A stretch of DNA of 64,000 bases from Sediminibacterium soli (GTDB taxonomy: Bacteria > Bacteroidota > Bacteroidia > Chitinophagales > Chitinophagaceae). A program made the position numbers and the translations under genes. Location: NCBI RefSeq assembly GCF_009939225.1, contig NZ_JAACJR010000003.1, positions 558,001-622,000 of the forward strand, given 5' to 3'. Positions 51,082-59,353 of the stretch are shown piece by piece; the first letter of the stretch is position 1, and every line of letters begins with the position of its first letter. The notes beneath the pieces were generated by a model. That model saw nothing but the letters and a program-made list of their open reading frames with translations, did no database searches and was not told where the DNA came from.

Positions 51082-51138
51082 GGGGTTTGTAGTCTGGGGT
51101 TTGTAATCTGTAGTCCGTGGTTTTTTGACTTTTGACTT
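51082..51138. repeat. Short tandem repeats between flippase and peroxidase genes
   Basis: GGGGTTTGTAGTCT (51082-51095) and GGGGTTTGTAATCT (51096-51109) are adjacent near-identical 14-nt units, followed by GTAGTCCGTGG and by GACTTTTGACTT (51127-51138). Nothing else is recognised in the 117-nt gap. Confidence 0.6.
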
Positions 51139-51179
51139 AACAAAGCCTATGCCATCTGCTAAAATACTAAATGTGCGGC

Positions 51180-52250
51180 TTACCGGTGAATATCAACAGG
51201 CGGTTTACCGTTCCCGTACCCAGGCGGTGCAAAACGGGGGTCGTTCAAAAAGCTGGAATCGGTGAGTGTATAGAGAAATGCGGTCAGTTGTCCTATCTCG
51301 TAATTGGAGAGCGGCAGCCCGTTTTTCAGGAGCGGGTCGGTATTGTTATCGGGTACCAGGTTCTTACGGTAATGCTCAAATACACCCAGCAGCGAAAAAA
51401 AGCGGCCGTCGTGGCCATAAGGAAAGGTCATGGCTACGTTCCGCAGGCTGGGTACCCTGAACTTCAGCGAGTCCCCGCTGCTGCCGGTGATCTTCATTCT
51501 CCCCGCATCGTTCAGCATCCTGTCTGCGGCCATACCCGTATTGCGATAGGAAAAATCGGTGAACAGCGGTTCGGTATGGCAACCCGTGCATTTCTGCCGG
51601 AAAATTTCATAGCCCAGTCTTTCGGGTAAAATAAAACTTGCTTCTCCCCGCATCACCCTGTCGTATTTGCTGTTGCTGCTGACCAGCTGCAGCATAAACT
51701 GGCTGAGGGCTTTGCCTATCCGCAGGTAACTGATCGTGGCATCGCCAAAAGCGGCTTTGAACAGCGAGGGGTAGGTTTTATCTGCACGCAGTTTGCCGAT
51801 CACTGCTTCTACACTTTCGCCCATCTCGTTCTCTGCTGTTATGGGCGCCAGGGGCTGCAGGTCAAGGTGGTTGATGCCCCCGTCCCACATAAAGGCTTTT
51901 TGCCAGGCAAGGTTAAACAGCCCCGGCGCGTTGCGTGTGGTAAGGGAATTGTTGATGCCATGACTCAGGTTATGATCATAAGTATTGAAAGCCCCGAACT
52001 GCTGGTGGCAGGAGCCGCAGGAGAAAGTATTGTCTTTGCTGAACCTGGTGTCGTAAAACAGTTTTTTTCCAAGGGCAATGCCCTCTTCGGTCAGCGGGTT
52101 TTTGGAGAAATCGTATACCGGTTGCGGCCATCCTTTGGGTACGGTGAACGCAACGGGTCTGGGTTTGAAATACCGGTTATCGGCCACCATCCACCCGATA
52201 CCCGTCAGTACAATTGCACCCAATACCGTTATCGTTTTTGGCAGGTTCAT
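51180..52250 (-). CDS. Di-heme cytochrome c peroxidase, MbnH/MauG-like
   Basis: 356 residues. N-terminal membrane anchor (about 5-22, TITVLGAIVLTGIGWMVA), then two c-type heme sites CGSCH (78-82) and CTGCH (221-225), each with surrounding peroxidase-type sequence (LGKKLFYDTRFSKDNTFSC; PSLRNVAMTFPYGHDGRF). Members of this superfamily either reduce peroxide or oxidise protein Trp. Because the partner gene (4-nt overlap, upstream in the operon) is an MbnP-type protein, the MbnH role of oxidising a Trp in MbnP is the more specific inference. Periplasmic, anchored. Requires cytochrome c maturation, not encoded here. Confidence 0.9.
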   Translation of the reverse strand: MNLPKTITVLGAIVLTGIGWMVADNRYFKPRPVAFTVPKGWPQPVYDFSKNPLTEEGIALGKKLFYDTRFSKDNTFSCGSCHQQFGAFNTYDHNLSHGINNSLTTRNAPGLFNLAWQKAFMWDGGINHLDLQPLAPITAENEMGESVEAVIGKLRADKTYPSLFKAAFGDATISYLRIGKALSQFMLQLVSSNSKYDRVMRGEASFILPERLGYEIFRQKCTGCHTEPLFTDFSYRNTGMAADRMLNDAGRMKITGSSGDSLKFRVPSLRNVAMTFPYGHDGRFFSLLGVFEHYRKNLVPDNNTDPLLKNGLPLSNYEIGQLTAFLYTLTDSSFLNDPRFAPPGYGNGKPPVDIHR

Positions 52251-52969
52251 GGATTGCTGTCGTTGGAAAACATACCGCTGATATTATCCGCTATCTGCGA
52301 AGCCAGTTCACCCGGACTATGGCAAACAGGTGTTTTGGCAATCGACAGTGCTGTTTTGTGTTTGAACCATTGGTTGATATCGACCACTACAGCGAGCTTG
52401 TTAGTGTTGCGGTTGCCGGCTGGCAGTGTAACCCAGCGCATGGTGGCATAGGGCGCGCGGTAACCGCCGATATGATAGGTAAAGGACTGCATCGCGATCT
52501 TTGAGGAAGGAGAACTCCCTTCCAGTTTGGCCATGATATAGCCGGTGTTCCAGGTCCAGAACATACCCTTCAGCGGATCCAATGCCCCCTCCTGTATTCC
52601 CGATACATTCCTGGTGCTGTCCACGCCGATCATAAAACGGATATCCCTGATACGATCAACGGGTACGGATAATTCGATGGTTTTGGAAGCGGCATCGGCT
52701 TCATCCACCAGCCGGTATTGCAGTGGCAGCCGAACGGTGTTGCCACTGCTGTCAGTCACCGCGAAATTGGAAAGATAATATTTGAATTTATAAATGGTGA
52801 TGGTGTCGCCCAGCACATTCCGGTAACTGTTGCCCAATACCAGCGGCTCCCTGCCAACCCGGTGCTGTAATACCAGCCTGATCTTTTGTACGGGTCGCTG
52901 CAAAGCTGTTTTCTCCTGTATGCCGGGGTGCACCAGTAACAGCAGAAGGATAAGGATAAGCGTATGCAT
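52247..52969 (-). CDS. MbnP-like copper-binding protein
   Basis: 240 residues from ATG 52969. A hydrophobic signal segment (MHTLILILLLLLVHPG) precedes a beta-rich domain with the family hallmarks: KFKYYLSNFAVTDSSG (about 61-76), IRDIRFMIGVDSTRNVSG (about 107-124), and GMFWTWNTGYIMAKLEG (about 135-151) with Trp138 and Trp140, then YHIGGY and VVVDINQWF. In MbnP a Trp in this type of segment is converted to kynurenine by the partner di-heme enzyme, creating the copper site. The stop overlaps the peroxidase start (ATGA) and the start overlaps the arfB stop, so all three are coupled. No methanobactin genes are present. Confidence 0.87.
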   Translation of the reverse strand: MHTLILILLLLLVHPGIQEKTALQRPVQKIRLVLQHRVGREPLVLGNSYRNVLGDTITIYKFKYYLSNFAVTDSSGNTVRLPLQYRLVDEADAASKTIELSVPVDRIRDIRFMIGVDSTRNVSGIQEGALDPLKGMFWTWNTGYIMAKLEGSSPSSKIAMQSFTYHIGGYRAPYATMRWVTLPAGNRNTNKLAVVVDINQWFKHKTALSIAKTPVCHSPGELASQIADNISGMFSNDSNP

Positions 52970-53376
52970 CAATAATCGTTGCGGTTGATCTTTTTGCGGC
53001 CCTGTTTGGTAAACGTATTTCTTTTCTTCGATTCAAGCCGCTTTTCTTTGGAAGCGGCGGTGGGTCTGGTGGCTTTGCGCGGTCTGGGTTTTACCAGCGC
53101 CGAATTCACCAGCCGGTTCATTTTTTTGATCACCATTTCCCTGTTGCCCAACTGGGTTCTTTCTTCCTGCGATTTTACCAGCAGGCAGCCTTCTTCGGTG
53201 ATTTTGTTTTGCAGCTTGGCGCTGATCAGTTGCTTTTGAGTCTCGTCTGCCAATGAAGACTGCGCAACATACCACCGGCCTTCGACCATGGTTTCCACCT
53301 TGTTTACGTTCTGACCGCCCTTACCTCCGCTTCGGGCCGTACGGAACTGTATCTCCGGTGTAATGTTTATCTTCAT
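52969..53376 (-). CDS. arfB: Peptidyl-tRNA hydrolase ArfB (alternative ribosome rescue)
   Basis: 135 residues. The GGQ motif at 20-22 (RTARSGGKGGQNVNKVETMV) and the basic C-terminal tail (about 100-135, rich in Lys/Arg: SKEKRLESKKRNTFTKQGRKK) are those of ArfB/ICT1, which hydrolyses peptidyl-tRNA on ribosomes stalled without a stop codon; the tail enters the empty mRNA channel. Length is as expected. It is the first gene of the operon with the MbnP- and MbnH-like genes, a functionally odd association. It is divergent from dtd with 34 nt between. Confidence 0.93.
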   Translation of the reverse strand: MKINITPEIQFRTARSGGKGGQNVNKVETMVEGRWYVAQSSLADETQKQLISAKLQNKITEEGCLLVKSQEERTQLGNREMVIKKMNRLVNSALVKPRPRKATRPTAASKEKRLESKKRNTFTKQGRKKINRNDY

Positions 53377-53410
53377 CAGCCAAAATTCGACAAAAAACTG
53401 TTAAGGGATT

Positions 53411-53863
53411 ATGAGAATTGTGATACAGCGGGTAACGGAAGCATCGGTACAGGTAGATGGAAACACAACGGGCGAAATAGCGGCCGGTTTACTGGTACTG
53501 CTGGGTATTGAGGATGTTGATACCGAAGAGGATATTGCATGGCTCAGCAACAAGATCGTAAACCTGCGCATTTTCAATGACGAGAACGGAGTCATGAACC
53601 GCAGCGTGGTGGAGACAGGAGGGGGCATCCTGCTCGTGAGCCAGTTTACCCTGCATGCCAGCACCAAAAAAGGCAACCGCCCTTCTTATATCCGGGCCTC
53701 CAAGGCAGAATTTGCCGTGCCGATGTATGAGAAAATGATCGGGCAGCTGGCCAAAGACCTGGGCAGACCTGTACAGACCGGCGTGTTTGGCGCCGATATG
53801 AAAGTGCGTCTGCTGAACGATGGTCCCGTTACCATTACCATGGATTCAAAAGCAAAGGAATGA
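53411..53863 (+). CDS. dtd: D-aminoacyl-tRNA deacylase
   Basis: 150 residues. Family motifs: MRIVIQRVTEASVQVDG at the start, LLVSQFTLHA (about 76-85, the SQFTL active-site segment), GNRPSYIRAS, and the C-terminal NDGPVTITMDS with the Gly-Pro dipeptide that rejects L-amino acids. The enzyme recycles D-aminoacyl-tRNAs in the cytoplasm. It overlaps the next gene (ATGA), forming an operon with the truncated haemoglobin and MazG-like genes. Confidence 0.96.
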   Translation: MRIVIQRVTEASVQVDGNTTGEIAAGLLVLLGIEDVDTEEDIAWLSNKIVNLRIFNDENGVMNRSVVETGGGILLVSQFTLHASTKKGNRPSYIRASKAEFAVPMYEKMIGQLAKDLGRPVQTGVFGADMKVRLLNDGPVTITMDSKAKE

Positions 53864-54267
53864 ACGATATACAGAACAGGGAGGATATTGAACGGTTGAT
53901 GCATGCGTTTTATGCAAAAGCGACCAACGATCCGGTGATCGGTTATTTTTTTACCGAGGTAGTGCCGCTTGATATGCAGAAACACATACCGGTGATCACG
54001 GATTTCTGGGAAACCATCCTGTTTGGCAAAGTGATGTACAGAGGCAATGTACTGGAAATACACCAGCACATACACCAGCTGTCGGCCTTCCGCAGCGAAC
54101 ATTTTGAGAGATGGGTGTCGCTGTTTACGGCAACCGTAGACGAGCTGTTTGCGGGCGATAAGGCAGTGCTGGCCAAACAGCGCGGCGAATCCATTGCCAC
54201 GATCATGAAACTGAAAACCATCCATTCCGGATCGCCGATCGGCAAACCGGGTGGTAACCCTGTCTAA
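53860..54267 (+). CDS. Group III truncated haemoglobin
   Basis: 135 residues with the group III pattern: IERLMHAFYAKATNDPVIGYFF at helices A-C, the distal-side DFWETILFGK (helix CD/E), and the proximal His in FRSEHFERWVSLFTATVDELFAG. Such haemoglobins bind oxygen, nitric oxide or peroxide in the cytoplasm; the physiological role is unproven. Coupled to dtd by a 4-nt overlap and followed by a MazG-like gene. No nitrosative-stress regulator is nearby. Confidence 0.9.
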   Translation: MNDIQNREDIERLMHAFYAKATNDPVIGYFFTEVVPLDMQKHIPVITDFWETILFGKVMYRGNVLEIHQHIHQLSAFRSEHFERWVSLFTATVDELFAGDKAVLAKQRGESIATIMKLKTIHSGSPIGKPGGNPV

Positions 54268-54298
54268 ACAGGCATTCGTCACCCTTAATTCATACAAC

Positions 54299-54625
54299 AT
54301 GACAATACAGGAAGCACAGCAACAGGTTGATGGCTGGATAAAAACCACCGGTGTACGTTATTTCAACGAACTGACGAACCTGGGCATACTCATGGAAGAA
54401 GTGGGCGAATTAAGCAGGCTGATGGTGCGTGTTTACGGTGAGCAGTCTTTCAAGGAATCGGATAAGGGCAAAGAGATTGCCGATGAGATGGCAGATGTGG
54501 TATGGGTGTTGTTATGCCTTGCCAACCAGACAGGCGTTGACCTTACCCAGGCGCTTCAGCGGAATTTTGAAAAGAAACAGATCCGCGACGCCACACGGCA
54601 CCAGGAAAATAAGAAACTGCGATAG
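54299..54625 (+). CDS. MazG-like nucleotide pyrophosphohydrolase
   Basis: 108 residues from ATG 54299. The metal-binding motifs are present: EEVGELSRLM (ExxE, about 28-37) and DEMADVVWVLLCLANQTG (ExxD, about 62-79). It should hydrolyse an NTP or dNTP to the monophosphate; single-domain MazG proteins act in nucleotide pool cleaning. No upstream in-frame ATG fits better. It follows the truncated haemoglobin by about 30 nt and precedes a YihY gene by 24 nt. Confidence 0.9.
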   Translation: MTIQEAQQQVDGWIKTTGVRYFNELTNLGILMEEVGELSRLMVRVYGEQSFKESDKGKEIADEMADVVWVLLCLANQTGVDLTQALQRNFEKKQIRDATRHQENKKLR

Positions 54626-54649
54626 GCATAATTTTTTTACCCCACGGCT

Positions 54650-55636
54650 ATGCGGAAACATGTGGTAAGCACCTGGAAGATCATCCGGAAATCCTACGAG
54701 GATTTTGACAGGAACAAGGCTTTGCGTATGAGCGCGGCGCTTTCTTATTACACCATCTTTTCCCTTGCGCCCATGCTGATCGTAGTGATCAGCCTGCTGG
54801 ATGTATTTTATGGCAGGGATGCGGTGCAGGGAGCTATCTTCGAACATATCCAGGAGTTTATCGGCGCCGACGCGGCATTGCAGATAGAACAGATCATCCG
54901 CAATGCCAGTATCTCGAAGGAGTTTTCGTGGGCTTCGGTTATCGGCGTGGCCGCACTGGTATTTGCGGCAACCGGTGTGTTTGCCGAAATACAGGATTCG
55001 ATCAATTTTATCTGGAAGCTCAAGGCCAAACCCAAAAAAGGCTGGTTAAAACTGATCCTTAACAGGGTGCTCAGTTTTTCCATGGTGGTAACCCTTGGGT
55101 TTATATTGCTGGTATCGCTGATCGTCAATTCGGCGCTCGATGTACTGGCAGAGCGGCTGCTGCGTGTTTTTCCCGGTCTGGATGTATACATAGCCTACGG
55201 GATTAATTTCCTGCTCACCTTCGCCACCATTTCCATGCTGTTCGCGATCATTTTCAAAGTGCTCCCCGATGCCAGGATACAATGGCGCGATGTGGTCACC
55301 GGTGCGGTTACCACCGCCGCCCTGTTTATGCTGGGCAAGTTCGGGATCAGCTATTACCTGGGAAAAATCCATATCAGTTCAACCTACGGCGCCGCCGGCT
55401 CCATGGTCATCATTCTTTTATGGGTGTATTATTCGGCAGCCATACTTTATTTCGGCGCATCCTACACACGCGAGAACGCGATCTTCCGCGGAAGAAATAT
55501 CTACCCCAACGATTACGCGGTATGGATCCAGGAAATCGAACTCGAAAACAAGGCTTCTCTCCAGGCGCAGGACAAGCCCGTGCTTACCAAGGCAGTGGTG
55601 AGCGGTGAGAATACCGAAAACGGAGCGGTCAAATAA
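54650..55636 (+). CDS. YihY/BrkB-family membrane protein
   Basis: 328 residues. The start (MRKHVVSTWKIIRKSYEDFDRNKALRMSAALSYYTIFSLAPMLIVV) and GAAGSMVIILLWVYYSAAILYFGASYTRENA near the C-terminal part are the family signatures; five or six membrane helices are seen between. Family members are inner-membrane proteins once annotated ribonuclease BN; their function is not established. A Gln/Glu/Asn-rich tail of about 45 residues (YAVWIQEIELENKASLQAQ...) extends beyond the last helix. It ends at the bidirectional hairpin terminator. Confidence 0.88.
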   Translation: MRKHVVSTWKIIRKSYEDFDRNKALRMSAALSYYTIFSLAPMLIVVISLLDVFYGRDAVQGAIFEHIQEFIGADAALQIEQIIRNASISKEFSWASVIGVAALVFAATGVFAEIQDSINFIWKLKAKPKKGWLKLILNRVLSFSMVVTLGFILLVSLIVNSALDVLAERLLRVFPGLDVYIAYGINFLLTFATISMLFAIIFKVLPDARIQWRDVVTGAVTTAALFMLGKFGISYYLGKIHISSTYGAAGSMVIILLWVYYSAAILYFGASYTRENAIFRGRNIYPNDYAVWIQEIELENKASLQAQDKPVLTKAVVSGENTENGAVK

Positions 55637-55637
55637 A

Positions 55638-55686
55638 AAAGCAGGCGTGAAAAAACAGCTGTCTGCTATCCTTTCACGCCTGCTTT
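55638..55686. terminator. Bidirectional hairpin terminator between yihY and aminopeptidase P
   Basis: AAAGCAGGCGTGAAA (55638-55652) pairs with TTTCACGCCTGCTTT (55672-55686) around a 19-nt loop. A-runs and T-runs flank both sides; the two genes converge here. Confidence 0.85.
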
Positions 55687-55695
55687 AACTGTTGG

Positions 55696-57081
55696 TTATT
55701 TAAATACACTTTTCTGTTTCGCCATCTTTTCGATATCTGCCACAGTCCTGGGTGCTCCGGCCGAGAGATTGCGGTAGCCATTGGCGGTGATCAGGATATC
55801 GTCTTCTATGCGCACGCCGATATTCCACCATTTCGGGTCGCATTTGCTGTTGGGCGGAATATAGATGCCGGGCTCAACGGTAAAACAGGCGCCGGGTTCA
55901 AGCGGGCCGCCGCTTCCGAGATCGTGTACATCCAGTCCCAGGTGATGCGAAGTGCCGTGCGGGAAATAGGTTCTTGCCTGGCCTGCTTCGCTGATGATAC
56001 CCAGTTTCTGCAAACCGCGTGCAATTACCCTGGCCGCGGCACTGTGCACTTCGCGGAAAGGAACACCCGGTTTGCACTGCAGGAAAGCAGAGTCCTGCGC
56101 TTCCAGCACCAGTTCATAAATGATCTTTTGTTCTGCAGTGAACTTGCCGTTCACCGGTATGGTACGGGTAACATCGGCGCTGTAACCGTGGTATTCGGCG
56201 GCGCAGTCGCTTAACAGCAGATCGCCGTTTTTCATCAGCCGCTGGTTGGTTTCATAATGCAGGATGCAGCTGTTGGCCCCCGAGCCATTGATGCTTGGGT
56301 AACCCACAAATTCGGATCCGTTCTTCTTGAACATATATTCCATCACTGCCTGTGCCTGGTATTCGGTCATGCCCGGTTTTACCGATTTCATCACTTCGTT
56401 ATGACCGGCCACGCTCATATTTACCACCTTTTCCATAATGGCGATCTCCTCCGGTTGTTTGATGCCGCGCAGTTTGGCCATCATGCCTCTGGTGCCGGCA
56501 GACACGGGTTTGTTATTGGAAACGATCAGGCTGTCGGTGATCATGGCCATCCTGCTCAGCGGGTCGGGACGTTTGAATTTTGCCAGTATCTCTTCTCCCC
56601 TGAAAAGCGTGAACACCGAATCAACCTTGCCGAGGTCAACCGTAGACGCGGTAAACTTATCGTGCGTAAACACGTTCACGAATTTGTAACGGTCTTTCAC
56701 ACCTTCCACACCAAGTATCTTGCCCGTCCACATTTCCTGCTGGGGGTTGCGGGGCTGTACAAAAAGAAATTCCGTGCCCGTGGCGCCCAGTATGGTTACC
56801 GGCTCCTTGAACAGCACCAGCAGCGAATTGGGTTCTTCCAGTCCTGTGAAATAATAGAAGTTCTTGCTTTGTGCATACATATAATCCACATCGTTGTTGC
56901 GCACACGCACCTGCGAAGCAAAGAAGAAAGCCACCGAGTTTTTGGGCATCAGGGCTTTAAACGCGGCCCTTCTTCCGGCATGGAATTCGGGAGAAAGATA
57001 ATCGTTGGGATACTCGGTTGTTTGCTGCGCCGTTGAAAACAGCGGGAGCGCAAGCAGGCCAAGCAGTAGTTTTCTGATCAT
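55696..57081 (-). CDS. Secreted Xaa-Pro aminopeptidase (M24B)
   Basis: 461 residues. Signal peptide MIRKLLLGLLALPLFSTAQQ, an N-terminal AMP_N domain (about 30-170, FTGLEEPNSLLVLFKE), then the pita-bread catalytic domain. Metal ligands are visible in LLSDCAAEYHGYSADVTRTIPV (Asp-Asp), FPHGTSHHLGLDVHD (His), ACFTVEPGIYIPP (Glu) and VRIEDDILIT (Glu). It removes N-terminal residues before Pro, probably in the periplasm. Upstream on the minus strand lies TAGCTTTA, a one-mismatch -7 element, divergent from the glycyl-tRNA synthetase promoter. Confidence 0.93.
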   Translation of the reverse strand: MIRKLLLGLLALPLFSTAQQTTEYPNDYLSPEFHAGRRAAFKALMPKNSVAFFFASQVRVRNNDVDYMYAQSKNFYYFTGLEEPNSLLVLFKEPVTILGATGTEFLFVQPRNPQQEMWTGKILGVEGVKDRYKFVNVFTHDKFTASTVDLGKVDSVFTLFRGEEILAKFKRPDPLSRMAMITDSLIVSNNKPVSAGTRGMMAKLRGIKQPEEIAIMEKVVNMSVAGHNEVMKSVKPGMTEYQAQAVMEYMFKKNGSEFVGYPSINGSGANSCILHYETNQRLMKNGDLLLSDCAAEYHGYSADVTRTIPVNGKFTAEQKIIYELVLEAQDSAFLQCKPGVPFREVHSAAARVIARGLQKLGIISEAGQARTYFPHGTSHHLGLDVHDLGSGGPLEPGACFTVEPGIYIPPNSKCDPKWWNIGVRIEDDILITANGYRNLSAGAPRTVADIEKMAKQKSVFK

Positions 57082-57202
57082 TAGTGGAGTTTTAAAGGGG
57101 TTAAAGCTAATTTTTTTACACTTTTGCGGGCATTTTTTTGGATGAATGAAAAAAAATAGGCGGTAAGCGCTGCAGGCAGCGGTTCCTTGCAGGCTAATAA
57201 CC

Positions 57203-57210
57203 TATTTTTG
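57203..57210 (+). promoter_or_regulatory. -7 element (TATTTTTG) for glycyl-tRNA synthetase
   Basis: Ends 7 nt before the ATG at 57218, so the transcript leader would be very short or absent. Confidence 0.5.
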
Positions 57211-57217
57211 CCGCGTT

Positions 57218-58663
57218 ATGAGTATACAGCAGGACAACCGTTTTCAGGCCATTATATCGCATGCAAAAGAGTATGGCTTTGTTTTTCCCAGTAGTGAAAT
57301 TTACGATGGACTCAGTGCTGTATACGATTACGGTCCCTGGGGCAGCGAACTCAAAAAAAACATACGCGATTACTGGTGGAAAAGCATGACGCAGCTGCAC
57401 GAGAACATCGTAGGTATCGACGCTGCCATCTTTATGCATCCCACCACCTGGAAGGCCAGCGGACACGTGGATAATTTCAGCGACCCGATGATCGATAACA
57501 AAGACAGTAAAAAAAGATACCGGGTAGACCACCTGCTCGAAGCCAGGGCCGATGAACTGAAGGAGAAGGGACAGGAAAAAGAAGCGGAGGCATTGCTGCT
57601 GTCGATGGATACCCTGCTGGCCGCGGAAGATTTTGGAGGATTGAAACAACTGATCGCCGACCAGAAGATCATATGCAGCGTAAGCGGCACGGGTAACTGG
57701 ACGGATATCCGCCAGTTTAACCTGATGTTCTCCACCCAGCTGGGTTCGGTGGCAGAGGATGCAGACACCATTTACCTGCGTCCCGAAACCGCGCAGGGTA
57801 TTTTCGTCAACTTCCTGAATGTACAGAAGACCGCTCGGATGAAAATTCCGTTCGGCATTGCCCAGACCGGTAAGGCCTTCCGCAACGAGATCGTGGCCCG
57901 CCAGTTCATTTTCCGCATGCGCGAATTTGAGCAGATGGAAATGCAGTTCTTCGTACGCCCCGGTTCGGAGGGAGAATGGTATAAATACTGGAAAGAAGCC
58001 CGTTTGAAATGGCACCTGAGCCTGGGCATCGACGCTTCGAAATACCGCTACCACGATCATGTGAAACTGGCGCACTATGCCAAAGAGGCCTGCGATATCG
58101 AATACGAATTTCCCTTTGGCTTCAAGGAAGTGGAGGGTATTCACTCAAGAAGCGATTTCGATCTCAGCCAGCACCAGCTGTACAGCAAAAAGAAACTGCA
58201 GTATTTCGATACGGAGATCAACCAGAACTATGTGCCCTATGTGGTGGAAACATCTATCGGACTGGATCGTATGTTCCTGCTGATACTGTCGAATGCCTAC
58301 GAAGAGGAGACCATTCAAAAAGAAGACGGTAACACAGATAGCCGCGTGGTAATGCGCATCCCGGTCCGGCTGGCGCCGATCAAACTGGCGGTGCTGCCGC
58401 TTACCAAGAAAGACGGTCTGCCCGAGATCGCGCGCGAGCTGATCGATACCTGCAAACCCTATTTTCACTGTTTTTACGAGGAGAAAGACACCATCGGCAA
58501 GCGCTACCGCAGACAGGATGCCATCGGCACACCGTTCTGTATCACCGTTGATCACCAGACCAAGGAAGACGGCACGGTTACTGTTCGTTACCGCGATACC
58601 ATGGTGCAGGAGCGCATACTGATGGAGAAAGTGCGCGAAATGGTGCTGGAACAGATCATGTAA
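57218..58663 (+). CDS. glyQS: Glycine--tRNA ligase (single-chain, alpha2 type)
   Basis: 481 residues. Class II features: QAIISHAKEYGFVFPSSEIYDGLSAVYDYGPWGSELKKNI at the N terminus (motif 1 area), RPETAQGIFVNF and FRNEIVARQFIFRMREFEQMEMQFF (motif 2), and EVVETSIGLDRMFL-like segment VPYVVETSIGLDRMFLLIL (motif 3). The C-terminal anticodon-binding domain has KLAVLPLTKKDGLPEIARELIDTCKPYF. It is the eukaryote-like homodimeric form, as in Bacteroidota. A methyltransferase gene follows by 14 nt. Confidence 0.96.
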   Translation: MSIQQDNRFQAIISHAKEYGFVFPSSEIYDGLSAVYDYGPWGSELKKNIRDYWWKSMTQLHENIVGIDAAIFMHPTTWKASGHVDNFSDPMIDNKDSKKRYRVDHLLEARADELKEKGQEKEAEALLLSMDTLLAAEDFGGLKQLIADQKIICSVSGTGNWTDIRQFNLMFSTQLGSVAEDADTIYLRPETAQGIFVNFLNVQKTARMKIPFGIAQTGKAFRNEIVARQFIFRMREFEQMEMQFFVRPGSEGEWYKYWKEARLKWHLSLGIDASKYRYHDHVKLAHYAKEACDIEYEFPFGFKEVEGIHSRSDFDLSQHQLYSKKKLQYFDTEINQNYVPYVVETSIGLDRMFLLILSNAYEEETIQKEDGNTDSRVVMRIPVRLAPIKLAVLPLTKKDGLPEIARELIDTCKPYFHCFYEEKDTIGKRYRRQDAIGTPFCITVDHQTKEDGTVTVRYRDTMVQERILMEKVREMVLEQIM

Positions 58664-58677
58664 CAAGCCGTATTGCT

Positions 58678-59334
58678 ATGGAACAAACCAATGGCTGGAA
58701 ATGGCAGCTTGCACAGCAGCTCGAGCACCGGTGGTGGCAGCGATACCTGAAGAACAAGGATGTGGAAGGCTACCTGCAATGGAAAGCGGCTTACTGGAAA
58801 GACCTGCTGCAAACGGTTGCTGGCTATGTGCCCGCGCAGAGCGCTCTCTCCGTTCTCGACGCCGGCTGCGGGCCCGCCGGCATATTCATGGCGCTGGAAA
58901 ACAATAAAGTGACGGCACTGGATCCCCTGCTGGATAAATACCGTTCGCTGGCGCATTTCAGACCGGAGAAATATCCCTGGACAAGTTTCACTAACCTGGC
59001 GATAGAAAGCTTACAGGAAACGATGCATTATGATACGATCTATTGCATCAACGCGATCAATCATGTAAACGATCTGTCGCGCTGCTACGATAACCTGGTG
59101 GATGCACTCAAACCCGGCGGACATCTTATTATTTCCACCGATGCACACAGGTATACGGCGCTGAAAAAAATTTTTCAATGGATACCCGGAGATATGCTGC
59201 ACCCGGTACAACTGGATATAAAAGAATATGAATCGCTGCTCACGGGGCGTGGTCTGCGCATCGTAAAGACCATCCTGCACAAACGCGAGGCCATCTTTGA
59301 TTACTATATTACCATTGCGGAAAAAACGGCATAA
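58678..59334 (+). CDS. Class I SAM-dependent methyltransferase
   Basis: 218 residues. SAM motif VLDAGCGPAGIFMALE (about 59-74) with TALDPLLDKY, motif for the acceptor strand DTIYCINAINHVNDLSRCYDNLVDALKPGGHLII (about 118-151). The N-terminal helical part (WKWQLAQQLEHRWWQRYLKN) is aromatic-rich. Substrate not predictable. It may be co-transcribed with glycyl-tRNA synthetase and ends at a small hairpin terminator. Confidence 0.87.
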   Translation: MEQTNGWKWQLAQQLEHRWWQRYLKNKDVEGYLQWKAAYWKDLLQTVAGYVPAQSALSVLDAGCGPAGIFMALENNKVTALDPLLDKYRSLAHFRPEKYPWTSFTNLAIESLQETMHYDTIYCINAINHVNDLSRCYDNLVDALKPGGHLIISTDAHRYTALKKIFQWIPGDMLHPVQLDIKEYESLLTGRGLRIVKTILHKREAIFDYYITIAEKTA

Positions 59335-59353
59335 CCGCCTGCGGCTATTTTTT
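59335..59353 (+). terminator. Small hairpin terminator after the methyltransferase
   Basis: CCGC-CT-GCGG followed by CTA and a run of six T. Confidence 0.5.
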
